Shown here piece after piece: positions 11,465 through 22,556 of a stretch of DNA of 64,000 bases (position 1 is the first letter of the stretch; every line of letters begins with the position of its first letter). Position numbers and translations under genes: made by a program. Below the pieces are notes generated by a model, which was not told the origin of the DNA, ran no database searches, and saw nothing but the letters and a program-made list of their open reading frames with translations. This DNA comes from Ampelocalamus luodianensis (lineage: Eukaryota > Streptophyta > Magnoliopsida > Poales > Poaceae), in assembly GCA_036346255.1 (NCBI GenBank), contig CM070617.1, forward strand, positions 4,629,501-4,693,500, in the 5' to 3' direction.

Positions 11465-12261
11465 TCATCGAGCACCGCCTTTGGCCTTGGCCAATTTGCT
11501 CTTGATGCCGACATTGAGCCACCTCAGTAGCTTCCACCACCCTGTCGGGATGACGTGTCGGAACAGCACGACCTCACCTGCGACCCTGGTCGCCTCGCCG
11601 GACAACAGGTACGGGGCGGCGACGGTGGCGATGGATAGGGAGTCGAGGTCAACAGCAAACACAGTGGCGGCGGCGATGGACAGGGAGTCGAGGTCAGCGG
11701 CAAACACGGCGACGTAGGACATGTCAAGCGAGAATCGCATGAACACCTGCAGCGTGGTCCAGGAATGACACCACCAGTCGCGCCGCCTACCACACGACGG
11801 TGGACATCACGAATGACCGAAAATGGGGCGACGATGTGGCGCTGGCACACCCAAGACTTGGCGTTCGTAACTAGCAGCCCATCCCCGATGACGTCGAACA
11901 TCTCGGCGAAGTCATGGCCCTTGTTGTAGTTGTCGTACCTCGCCACGAGGCAGTGCTGGACGACTGCGGGGTCACATTTGACGAGGAAGTCCGACTGACG
12001 AGCCATGACCCGCGGAACATGAAGGTGCAGCCGGACTCGTAGAGGGCTGTAGTGGTGGTGTCGAGGAGGCAATCATGGTTGTTGAATACGAAGGGGGGCA
12101 TGTTGACGCCCGGCCAATTCATCGGGCGTGGCCTCACCACCGCTGCGCGGGGCAAAGGAGAGGAAGCACAATGTGGCTAGGAGGAACTCCAAGTAGGAGG
12201 GGGAGCATGGTGCGGGCGAGGCATCGAGAGGAGGCAGCGGCAAGAGGAAGAGGAAGGGCAT
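11465..12261 (-). pseudogene. Cytochrome P450 fragment, CYP96/CYP86-clan-like, broken
   Basis: Starting from an ATG at 12261, the minus strand encodes a hydrophobic N-terminal anchor, then a second-frame segment (about 12155-12000) with NWPGVNMPPFVFNN and ESGCTFMFRG. A third frame (about 12000-11800) carries CDPAVVQHCLVARYDNYNKG and DFAEMFDVIGDGLLV, and a fourth (11746-11465) carries FMRFSLDMSYVAVFAADLDS and KLLRWLNVGIKSKLAKAK. These are the N-terminal half of a plant fatty-acid or alkane hydroxylase-type P450. At least three frameshifts are needed to connect them. A short in-frame tandem duplication (VFAADLDSLSIA repeated as VFAVDLDSLSIA) lies at about 11628-11712. The oxygen-binding, K-helix and heme-cysteine regions are absent; sequence downstream of AKAKAVLDD is unrelated. 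Subfamily is uncertain. Confidence 0.72.
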
Positions 12262-13363
12262 AATGATCCTTTCACTTGGGCTAAAATACGAAAAGGATTT
12301 AGCAAATAGGAAAGGGGGATGGCAAAATATCAATCTAGAATTTCGAGACGGGGTAAATAACCAACTGCATCGAAAATAAATGCAAATCGTAGAAGACATA
12401 TGAAAGATGGGGCATATGACTGATTTTCCTTTTCTTTTGGTCAGGCAAAAAGAGATGGTAGTTTCTGGGGAGCTGCACTTCACTGCACAATGAAAAAATT
12501 GAGATAATTCCTTATTTGTTATTGGAAGTTGGCCAAATCTCTGATATATCATCCAAAAACTTCCCATCCATTCATTGTGACTTGATCTCAACTTTCATTC
12601 CTTATTTGTCACTATCATTAGCCTCGTTAGGTCTAGCCGCTATTAACCACTGAAAAGTTGTCAAAATGCCCATCTTACCCTTCTTCCTCCTCACTCTTCC
12701 TCTTCTTCTTCATGCCCCAATCGTATGCCTTTACCCCTTCGCCTCCACCGTGGCCTCCCCCTCTACCCACTCCCATGGACAGCCACCAGCCTCCCTATGG
12801 CCTGCTCCCGTCGTCGCCGCTGTCCTTGGTGTCGGCCTCCTCCCCGTGGCCAGCCATCGGCTCCCTAGCTCCCGCTAGTGTCACTGCCTTCCTCCCCATG
12901 GCCAGTCGCCGGTCTCTCGAGCTCCTGTCGTCGTCGTCGTCGCCCTCCTCAGCTCGTGTTAGCGTTGCGGCCGCCTCCCCGTGGCCTGCTCCCGCAGCTA
13001 CCGCCCTCCTCCCCATGAGAACAGTAACTGTGTGAACAGTATGAGCCTATGGTTTCTATCCGAATTACAAAGCCCGCGGCCCAAATAGATGCCATAGCCT
13101 CCTGTTTTGATGATTGCGGCACGCAAAAAAGGAATTTGAAGGTGAGGCCAGATCTATTTGAAAGAGGACGAGACAAGCTTTCAATCAAGTACTTATGGAC
13201 CTCAAACGGAATCCGTATGTGAAAGTTATGCATATTTAAAGTCAAGACTATCTCTAGAGGCCGACTTGAACTCTTTCTTAGCTTGGACACTAAGTAACGT
13301 GGAAACCTTTCTTATGCAATGACATGGAGTAGCGTTCGTATCCGAAAGGTTGATGTCCTCATC
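12262..13363. other. No gene recognised; Ser/Pro-coding GC-rich stretch
   Basis: 12640-13020 is GC-rich, open in several frames and rich in Ser/Pro/Ala codons on the plus strand, with GTCGTC runs near 12930. I see no domain and treat it as low-complexity sequence. The rest is AT-rich. Confidence 0.5.
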
Positions 13364-13773
13364 AGGCTGTGCTATTTTATTTCTGGTGCGGTACAAAAGC
13401 ATCTATCTGTTTTACAACGAAAGCTAATATGATTGATTAATTGAATGGTTAAAAGCTCTTAGAAAAAAGAGAAATATAATAAATATTCTAAAAAAGAATA
13501 TAGTCTAGCGCCTAATTTGGTGGACCGCATAAAAAATAAACATCAATTATATCTATTATACATTGATGTTTTGATGGTCAGTACAACTGGTTTTGCGATA
13601 GATGACTCTAAGGGACTATTTCACTTGAATTATTCTTTGTCTGCATATAAGATGCAATTTCAAGAATATTTCATTTCATACTCATGCTATAGATATGCAT
13701 TCATCTAATCTGTTGTTTGTTGGTTGTATTCATCCATGGCAATAAGTTTTACCACTTCGTCTTACTCCTAAGC
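13364..13773 (+). repeat. Tandem duplication, first copy, left part
   Basis: Matches 25842-26246 closely (starts AGGCTGTGCTATTTTATTTC, ends CTTACTCCTAAGC). The first copy is interrupted here by the Tekay-like element and continues at 25359. Confidence 0.88.
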
Positions 13774-16547
13774 TGTGATGCCCCTTTTTCCCCCTTCCCG
13801 GTCAAACCCCCCACCGGGACCCCACCCTCTTCGCCCGTTTCTTCCTCCCCGAGGTCAACCTCACCGGCCCCCTTCGCTTCTCCTCGCCGGACCCCCTCCG
13901 CACCTCCACTGCCGCTGCCTCGCACGCACGCCGCCGAGCCGCCATCATTTCTCCGTCGCACGCCGCGCCGAGCCGTGTAGCTCGCGGACCCCTTCTCCCG
14001 CTCCTCTTTCCCAGCTTTAAACCCCGGTGCCCTTCTCCCCAAGCGAGCAACCGAGAAAAGAGGAAGAAGGAGAGCCAAGATTTGCTTACCTCCCGAGTCG
14101 CCGCCACCGCCGATTTGGTGCCCTCTCACCGGCTCGGTGAGCCTCGCCATCAGTAGCCCTTGGCCGCATCACCGCCTCCTTGCGTCGTCGCTTCTCGGCG
14201 CCGCTCGCGTTCGTGGCGCCTCGCCGCCGCCTCCACCGCGCCGCCGCACTGCCGCGCCCGAGCTCCTCCTCCACCTCCGGCCGCCACTCTTTCCCCGAGC
14301 CCCGCCTCCTCCTCCCGCGAGCCGGCGCCCGAGCCCTCTCACCCCCGCCGCCGCCCGTAACCCTCCCCTCCTGCACCCTCCTCCTCTGCCGCCCCACTCG
14401 GGCCGCCCCTTAACACCGCGCCTCGGGCAGCGTGCCGTGGGCCGCGCGCCTGCATGCTGCCGATCGAGCTGAGGCGCGGTGGGCTGAATTTTGGTGGTGG
14501 GCGTGCTGCGTTTTCTTTTTTTCGTGATTTTTTGTTTTCTTTTTTCTATTTTTAATTTAAAAGAGAGGCTTTAAATATTAATAACTCCCCCATTTCAACT
14601 CCAAAAATTATGAAATAAATTTCTAAAAATTTCTAAAATCAAGATCTTGCTAATGGCATAGGTCTTGTTCAATTTGGAGTTCATTTGTGTACTCTTGTGT
14701 ATTTAATGGCTCTCGTTGTTGTCGTTTATTTTTGCTTACATTTAGCAGCGTAGATTTCGGAGACGCCGGAGACCTCCACGTCGATCAAGGACAAGACTAC
14801 TCGGACTCTCTCCCCTACAACCAAGGCGAGTCAATACTTTGACCATATTGAGCCTACATTTTATGCAAATTATATTCTTTTAAAATAGCAAATTACATGC
14901 TTTAATTCTTTAAACAAATGTATGTTAAAGTTTAAGGTAGTTAATTACCCACTTGATGATTAACTAATTATTATGCCACCCTTGACAACTTGAATCCCTA
15001 ATTCCATTGTCACCCTAGTAACTATATGGTAATACTAGCTATGGGTTGTACTTAAGCGACATGCTAGACTTGCTTAAATACCGGACATTAAAATGTCCTA
15101 ATCATCATCATTTCAAACATAAAATGATTTGGGCGGTCATTGCGGGTAAATGACCGAGATGGTTGAATTGTTGTATTTACATCTCAAAACCCTAAATCGC
15201 TAATACCCGTGCAGGCGGATGGTAAGATGGTGGGTGCGGATGTAGCACGAGAATGGCGGGAATGTGGTTGAGCCGCCCGGACAACCCTAAGGACTTAATC
15301 TTGTCACGACCTCCTGTATAACAAGTACAACCACAAGTCCGCAACAAACCGCGACTTGGCTTAGTACATTTATCAAATCCTGAAAATCATCTCACCGGGA
15401 GGGTTAAAGGGGACACAAGCTCGGGTATGTCGGGCTTGGATGGGACACCGAGTCAAGGGTGAAGTTCGCGATCGGCGAGGTGTAGCCACGCTACGCCGAT
15501 CGCCGAGGTGGACATCCCGCGCAACGTATGGGCATAACCCCATATGGGTGAGACGAGGAAGGCGAGATATTTAGAAAGTTATTGTGACAACCTCTCGACT
15601 ACACGACTACGGAATCGTGTAGGCAACGAGTTAATTGTCTCTTGTGGGTAAAGTGTACAATCTCTGCAGAGTTATAAACTGTTTAAACAATAGTGCCTAC
15701 GGTCAAAGGCGGACATGGGAACTTAACTTGAGTTAGTTCTATTTCAAAACCTTCTTTGGGTGGTATGAAAATTGTATGGGCTCACCTAGCCTCGAGATTG
15801 ATTATTCCCGGTCTTTGTACCCAAAGGTCGTTTAGTGGTGGATGTAATCACAATCAAAATAAGCATGAAGGTGGAGGTAACCTCTGCTAATATAAATATT
15901 GCACAATTTCTCTATTTAACTAAAATGGAATTTGTTAAAAATGCTAAGTGCTAGGAATTTGTACTTATGATATTTAAAAGTATTGCTTTCGCAAACAAAA
16001 GAACCGAGCCATCCTTGTAAGCCTTGCATGTATATCATTGCATTGTGTATTGGCTCGCGAGCACGGTAGTTGTGCTCATCCTCGCTCTCCCCCAAACCCT
16101 TCAGATGACGCTGATGGAGGAGACTATGCTTACTACGAGGAACCAGAAGTTGATGGACAAGGAAACGATTAAGAGTAGTCTAGGATCTGTAGTCTAGGCC
16201 TCGACGCAGTCTAAGTTGACTCGTTGGTACTTGCGTACAACCGATATTATCCGGGTCCTTGGGTAATATCGATCGTACGTGGTGCCCGATCGCTTGCTGT
16301 GAAGAGATGAGCTCTACCCTTTGCTTCCGCTATCGTATTCGTGTTCTCAGTATTGTAACCCATTTGGCCCGACGCCCTCGTTGTAAAACTCGACCGACGT
16401 GGTCTATGTCACTCCGTTGATTGTAATAATGATACTTTAGTTCACGCCATGTATGAATGATGCAAGAATGCTCGTGAGTGCTATCTCATCGATCCAGGAA
16501 TAGCACGGCGTTTTCAGAGAATTCGGATTAGAAAATCCGGTCCGACA
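13774..16547 (+). repeat. 5' LTR of the Tekay-like element, 2774 bp
   Basis: Begins TGTGATGCCCC and ends TCCGACA. GC-rich Pro/Ala/Ser-coding zone at about 13800-14480, then AT-rich. Two adjacent palindromes, CTCTGCAGAG (15662-15671) and a damaged CTGTTTAAACA block (from 15679), lie near the 3' third. It differs from the 3' LTR by many single-base indels. Confidence 0.9.
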
Positions 16548-16550
16548 GAG

Positions 16551-16561
16551 TGGTATCGAGC
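16551..16561 (+). other. Primer-binding site, damaged
   Basis: TGGTATCGAGC three bases after the LTR end: the initiator tRNA-Met site with one A missing. Confidence 0.78.
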
Positions 16562-16751
16562 ATACGATCAGAGTCTTAGTTAGATTGGTCGTTGCCTTAA
16601 GGACTTGGATCCTATTTTCGAAAACTAAGAAAAAGCTTTGCTAAAAATATAGAGTATTTATTGCTTCTACTCTTCACTCCTAGTCCTGTACTTATCTTTA
16701 TTTCACTTGAGTTTTACCTGTCTGACCTCCTCTTGTTTTCAAAATTTGTAG

Positions 16752-17682
16752 ATGCCTACCCGTCGTCGGATGGCTCAGGGACCTCCTCGCTCACGGAGAG
16801 AACGAGGAGGCTTCATGACATACTTCGCCACCGATGTTGTACCTTGGTTTTCCCCGTCAGCCTACGTTCCGTGGTAGGATGACGAGGATCGAGACCCGCG
16901 AGTCCTGGTCGATGGAGGTGTACCTCTCCGCCAGGGTTGGCGAGTTCACTTCCTACCTCTTCAGGGCCGAGGCACCCCGGCGTAGCCGTCATGACGCCAT
17001 CCAGACGCCGCGCGCGCCGCTTCCACCCGCTTGTGTTGGAAGTACGAGGATCTCTTGCTGAGGTCACCCTTCTGCTTCTACCCGTACCTCCCAGATGAGG
17101 AGCGTGTCCCAGCAATTTTCGACACCAGAGACGACGACCCCGCTTGACGCAGCAGGTCCAGCTTACGCAGGCGATGATAGCCACCATCACCGCTGCCATG
17201 GATGAGATCGAGCGACGGACACTCCTCACGGCAGCTATGCCCACTCCGACACCCTTCGAGCAACATGATCGAGTGATGAAGCTCACCCACTACAAGATGC
17301 AGAGAGGATGCTGCGCGACAGAGAGGACGCCGCTCTTGCGAGTTGGCACGCCTCGAGCCGCCGCTCGGTCCCCGCCCACCCGGTTGCACCTCTCGCCGCC
17401 CCGTCCTCCCAAAGGCCGAGCCGACGTTCCCGTCGAAGGACCCGTCTCCGACTCACAGCACGCAAGAAGGTGCGCCCGCCGTCGTCCGGCCGTCGCCTAG
17501 GAGAGTCGAGCCGTGGACGCAGCCCCAGTCCACCGCCCGGGTTTGACGAGTCCATGCGTGGACGCCACTCGGCCGCTCACGCTCTCGCTCCCGTTCGCGA
17601 GCTTGATCGAGCCGTTCGCTTCGCTCCCGCAACAGCTATCGCTGTGGTCGATCCCCTAGCAGAGCAAATTGCCGATTAGTTT
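16752..17682 (+). pseudogene. Accessory frame upstream of gag, unknown protein
   Basis: An ATG at 16752 opens a coding-like region ahead of gag that is broken into several frames. Successive pieces read VEVYLSARVGEFTSYLFRAE-like text (about 16915-16970), LPDEERVPAIFDTRDDDP (about 17085-17145), then a helical segment around QAMIATITAAMDEIERR (about 17170-17220). An Arg/Ser-rich tail (17308-17679) ends in a stop at 17680-17682. The tail is basic. It does not match gag, which begins separately at 17966. Many grass chromoviruses lack such a frame. The function is unknown; I infer one original protein from the steady codon-like composition and the order of pieces. Confidence 0.5.
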
Positions 17683-17965
17683 AGGTTAGCTAGCAGTGCT
17701 TGCTGAGCAGTCTTTTGGGTTGCAAGTACTTTTGTTTCATTTCTTTTGTAGGCGTTATGTTTGTATTCTGTGTCATGACTTAGCTTAGCCTATAAGCTTT
17801 GTTCGAGAGTCATGTAACACTTAACCTCTTAATATAGTGTAGCCGCTCTAGGCTTTGTATTGTACTTGCTTCGTTCTTTTGTTGGCTTTGTTCTTGTCTG
17901 TGTGTGCCTTAGAGGGCTAGTGAACCTCATATACTCCTCTAGTTCTAAGCTTCGAGTTTCTTCAG

Positions 17966-19255
17966 ATGCCGCCAAGAAGAGCCGCCGCCCCATCCGTGGA
18001 GCCTTCGCAGCAGTCGAGGAAGAGGCCGTGGCCGTGGTCGTGGCCAAGGCCGAGGACAGAACCGCCTCCCACCACCAAAGAAACCCGACAATGACTCAAG
18101 TCATGTTTCAGAGACTCAGATTCTTCAGCGTTACTAAACAATCGTGAGATGGACCACCACCGCAACTCCAAGCCGGCAGATTTTCTCAGACAAGACCTCT
18201 CACCTTTGCTGCGCCAATGAACCTCTAGAAGTCAAGACCGCTCGTGGACACCGAGAAGAAACTCCGCCTTGCCCGCCGCTCAAATGAAGACAAGGTGGAT
18301 TTCGCCACCCATCACCGAAAGCGCGCCACGCTCAGTGGGAGAATTACCTCGCCGCCCGAGGTGATGAGAATCTAGAGGAAGAAGAAGCAGGAATAGCGGA
18401 AGTCGTAGCATCTACGATTGGAGCCCCACAAGATCCCGCTGCCTCTGCCGCCGCAATAGAAGAAGTTGCGGAAATACAACAAGCTGAAGTTGAACCCGCA
18501 TGGCAGCCGATTCTCTGGGAGGAATTCAAAGCCGCTTTCAGGGCCAACTTCGTACCAGCTGGAACAATGAGATTGAAGAAGAACGAATTCAGAGCTCTCA
18601 AGCAGGGTCAGATGTCAGTAAATGAGTATCTAACCAAGTTTAACCAGCTTGCTCGCTACGCCCCCAATGATGTAGCTGATGAAGAAGAGAAAATCGACCG
18701 CTTTGTTGAAGGAATGCGTGAAGACATGAGAGGACAGCTTATCCTCCATGATTACTCTAGCTTCCAGCAGTTAGTTAATAAAGCCCTCATTTGTGAAAAT
18801 GAGAAGAAGATCAGGAGATTAGCCGCAAAAGGAAGATGTCATTTCAGAGGCCACAGGTAGCGTTCCCAGTCTACATTCCAAGGCAGCTCATCTTTCAGAT
18901 CGTCTGCAGCCTCTTCTCAGAAAACTCAAGTTTCCACCCCGCGTCCCCAAGGAAGTGGATTCGGTGCTCTCCGCCACGGCAACCAAAGAGCGATCAACCC
19001 AAGAAGAACCTCCATCGCTTCGCTTGTGGAGAAAGAGGACACTTCGCCAATCGTTGTCCTACCCGTCAGAATGCTCCAGCAAGACTCAACACAGGAGTAA
19101 CGTCAGTTCAAGGCAGGACCCCAGCCCCAAGCAAGAGTCACCAGACTTCACAGCATCCGTCTCTACACCAACACAAAGCCATGGCGTGTGAACCACGTCA
19201 CAGCCGAGGAAGCTCAAGGTGCCTCAGGAGTACTAATGGGTACGTTCCCTGTTAA
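17966..19255 (+). pseudogene. gag: gag of the Tekay-like element, frameshifted
   Basis: Starts at ATG 17966 (MPPRRAAAPSVEPSQQSRKR). The retrotransposon gag (capsid) domain is clear at about 18505-18830, with FVPAGTMRLKKNEFRALKQG and YAPNDVADEEEKIDRFVEGM. A CCHC zinc knuckle follows near 19010-19065, but its first cysteine is arginine (RFACGERGHFANRC), so metal binding would be impaired. At least three frame changes separate the N-terminus, capsid domain and knuckle. In an active element Gag would form the cytoplasmic virus-like particle. Confidence 0.82.
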
Positions 19256-22200
19256 TTCAGTACCCGCACAAGTTTTGTTTGATTCTGGAGCTTCGCACAC
19301 TCTTTCATTTCAAGAAAGTTTGTTGAAAGGCTTAAGTTGCCAACCTATAAGTTAAAGAAACCCGTGGTACTTAGCTCACCCGGGGGACCCCTTTATGCTA
19401 CCTCAGTCAGTCCCAGGGTAGAAATTGCTATGGAACATTCCGGATTCCTAGCAAACCTTCTGGTGCTAGAATCTCAAACGCTGGATATCATCCTAGGGAT
19501 GGATTGGTTGGCCAAATATCAAGGATTGATAGATTGTGCCAACAGAAAAGTAGTGCTCACCCCAGAGACCACAATAAGAGTTAGTGTGGATCGTTCCTCT
19601 CCTTTGAATAGAACAATCCACCACCTTGGAGAGTTGTCCCTAGAGACAACGCCTGTAGTTCAAGCTTACCCCGATGTCTTCCCAGAAGAATTACCAGGCA
19701 TGCCACCAGACAGAGAGGTTGAGTTTGTCATCAACTTGAAGCCAGGGACAGCCCCAATTGCTAAGAGACCATACAGAATGGCCGCTGACGAACTTGAAGA
19801 ACTTAAGACACAAATTGAAGACTTGCAAGACAAAGGTTTCATTAGACCTAGTTCTTCTCCCTGGGGTTCGCCAGTTCTCTTTGTGAAGAAGAAAGATGGC
19901 ACCGCCAGGTTGTGTGTGGACTACAGAGCACTCAATGATGTGACCATCAAGAACAAGTATCCCTTACCTCGCATTGATGACCTGTTCGATCAGTTGACAG
20001 GAGCATCAGTTTTCTCCAAGATAGACCTGAGGTCAGGATACCATCAGCTTAAGATCAGGAATGAGGATATTCCTAAGACGACTTTTACCACCCGGTATGG
20101 CCTGTATGAGTTCACCGTCATGCCGTTTGGCTTGACCAACGCGCCAGCCTACTTCATGAACCTCATGAACAAAGTATTCATGGAATACTTAGACAAGTTT
20201 GTTGTCGTGTTCATAGACGACATCTTGATCTATTCAAAGACCGATGAAGAACATTCTGAACACTTGCAATTGGTCTTAGAAAAGCTTAAAGAGAATCATC
20301 TTTATGCCAAGTACAGTAAATGTGAATTTTGGCTTCATGAAATCGGTTTCTCGACACATTGTATCCATTGGAGGAATCGCAGCTGATCCATCCAAAGTAG
20401 CAATTGTAATGGAATGGAAACAACCCACATCGGTGACTGAAGTGCGTAGTTTTCTGGTTTGGCCGGTACTCTGACACTTCATTGAAGGATTCTCTAAGCT
20501 TTCCAAACCAATGACCCATCTGCTTAAAAAGGAAAAGAAGTATGATTGGACAGAAGCTTGTGAAAAGAGTTTCCAAGAATTGAAGAAGAAGTTAACTTCT
20601 GCACCAGTATTGATCCTGCCAGACATACATCAAGACTTCGAAGTCTATTGTGATGCATCGCGCCAAGGTCTTGGTTGCGTACTCATGCAAGGAGGAAAAG
20701 TTGTAGCTTATGCTTCAAGACAACTCCGTCCTCACGAAGACAACTATCCAACTCATGATTTGGAGTTAGCAGCAGTAGTGCATGCCTTAAAAATTTGGCG
20801 GCATTACTTGATTGGAAATCATTGTGATATCTACACAGACCACAAGAGTCTCAAGTACATTTTCACCCAATCAGATCTCAACCTTCGACAAAGGAGATGG
20901 TTAGAATTAATAAAGGATTATAACTTGGATGTCCATTATCATCCCGAAAGGCTAATGTAGTTCTTGATGCATTAAGCGTAAATCCTCTGCAGATAATGTA
21001 ATGATTCAAGAGCATCAACCTGAGCTCTACAAGGAATTTGAAGCCCTCAACCTTGAGTTAATAGAGCAAGGCACGCTAGCCACAATAGAAGCGTATCCAA
21101 CTCTAGAAGAGCGAATCAAGACCGCTCAGAAGGGCATCCTGAGTCCGAGATTCAAGCATCTCATGGCAAAGGAAAGGCCCCTAAGATGTCGAAGATCGCA
21201 AGGAGTCCTATGGTATGGGAAACGTCTCTTTGTTCCCCACCGAAGGAACTCAAAGATCGATTCTAAAGGAAGCTCACGATTCGCTTACACCGCACTCCAG
21301 CAAAGCACCAAGATGTACCAAGACATGAAGATTTTGTATTGGTGGCCACGAATGAAAAGAGATATCGCGAGTATGTAGCTTGTTGTGATGTATGTCAATG
21401 AATCAAGGTGAACATCAAAGACCACCGGATTGCTACAACCCTTACAGATCCTCGGTGGAAATGGGAAGAAATCGAATGGATTTCATTACCGGTCTACCTC
21501 GAACTAAGTCCGGATGTGACTCAGTATGGGTTATAGTTGACAGATTGACTAAAGTCGCCCACTTCATCCCTGTGAAGGCAACTTACAAGGGAGACAAGTT
21601 AGCCGAGTTATACATGGCTCGTATCGTGTGTTTGCATGGAGTACCCAAGAGAATAGTCTCCGATCGAGGTTCTCAATTTACCTCGCATTTTTGGGCTAGT
21701 TTGCATGATGCCCTTGGAACACACCTTACCTTCAGCACAGCCTATCATCCGCAGACCGATGGTCAGACAGAAAGAACAAATCAGATTCTAGAAGACATGC
21801 TTCGAGCTTGTGCTTTGGAGTTTACCGTAGAAATGGAAAAATGTCTACCGTATGCCGAGTTTGCATACAATAATAGTTATCAGTCAAGTTTGAAAATGTC
21901 CCCATTTGAAGCACTCTATGGAAGAAAATGCAGAACTCCTCTGCATTGGTCAGAATCAGGTGAGGGATATGTCTTTGGACCGGATACTCTCAAGCAAGCT
22001 GAAGAGAAAGTACGACTAATCAGAGATCGCCTTCAAGCAGCTCAGTCTAGACAGAAGAGTTATGCTGACAACCGTCGAAGAGACTTAACCTTCGAAGTTG
22101 GAGATGCTGTGTATCTCAAGGTATCGCCACTTCGTGGAACCCGAAGATTCAAAGTTAAAGGCAAGCTCGCACCAAGATACATAGGCCCGTTCCCGATCAC

Positions 22201-22552
22201 CGCTAAGCGTGGAGAAGTTGCCTATCAGCTAGAGCTACCTGAAAGTTTGTCAGACGTCCACAACGTGTTCCATGTCTCTCAACTAAAGAAATGTCTCAGA
22301 GTACCCGAAGAGCAGACTCCTGTCGAAGCCATCGCACTTGATAAGGATTTGACTTATCCAGAGCACCCGATCAAGATCCTTGACGTCGTCGAAGCGGACA
22401 AGACGTCAAGTCATCCGCTTGCAAGGTTCGTGGAGCCATCACTCAGCCAAAGAAGCCACCTGGGAGCGAGAAGATCAACTTAAGCCGGATTTCCGTCCCT
22501 CGTTCTCGGAGCGGCTCGAATCTCGGGTCGAGATTCCGTTTAAGGTGGGTAG
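19236..22552 (+). pseudogene. pol: pol of the Tekay-like element: protease, RT, RNase H, integrase, chromodomain
   Basis: The aspartic protease motif VLFDSGASHTL lies near 19270-19305; a frame change follows at about 19312. RT is largely open from 19337 to 20386, with YPLPRIDDLFDQL and the catalytic FIDD box near 20210. A frame change at about 20345 precedes RNase H (20511-20960; VYCDASRQGLGC, YTDHKSLKYIF). A short broken zinc-finger region (21001-21378) is followed by the integrase core (21392-22483), which retains all three acidic residues (MDFITG, SDRGSQF, DGQTERTN). The chromodomain end has slipped to another frame at about 22380-22560 (SAKEATWEREDQLK-type ending). At least four frame changes separate the domains, so no full polyprotein can be made. 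Confidence 0.9.
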
Positions 22553-22555
22553 GAT
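22539..22555 (+). other. Polypurine tract
   Basis: TTTAAGGTGGGTAGGAT immediately before the 3' LTR start at 22557; one T interrupts the purine run. Confidence 0.75.
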
Positions 22556-22556
22556 T

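Noticed and set aside
13749..14472. Arg/Gly- and Pro-rich frames (and 22443-23353)
   Set aside because: GC-rich part of the chromovirus LTRs, frames not kept between the two LTR copies.
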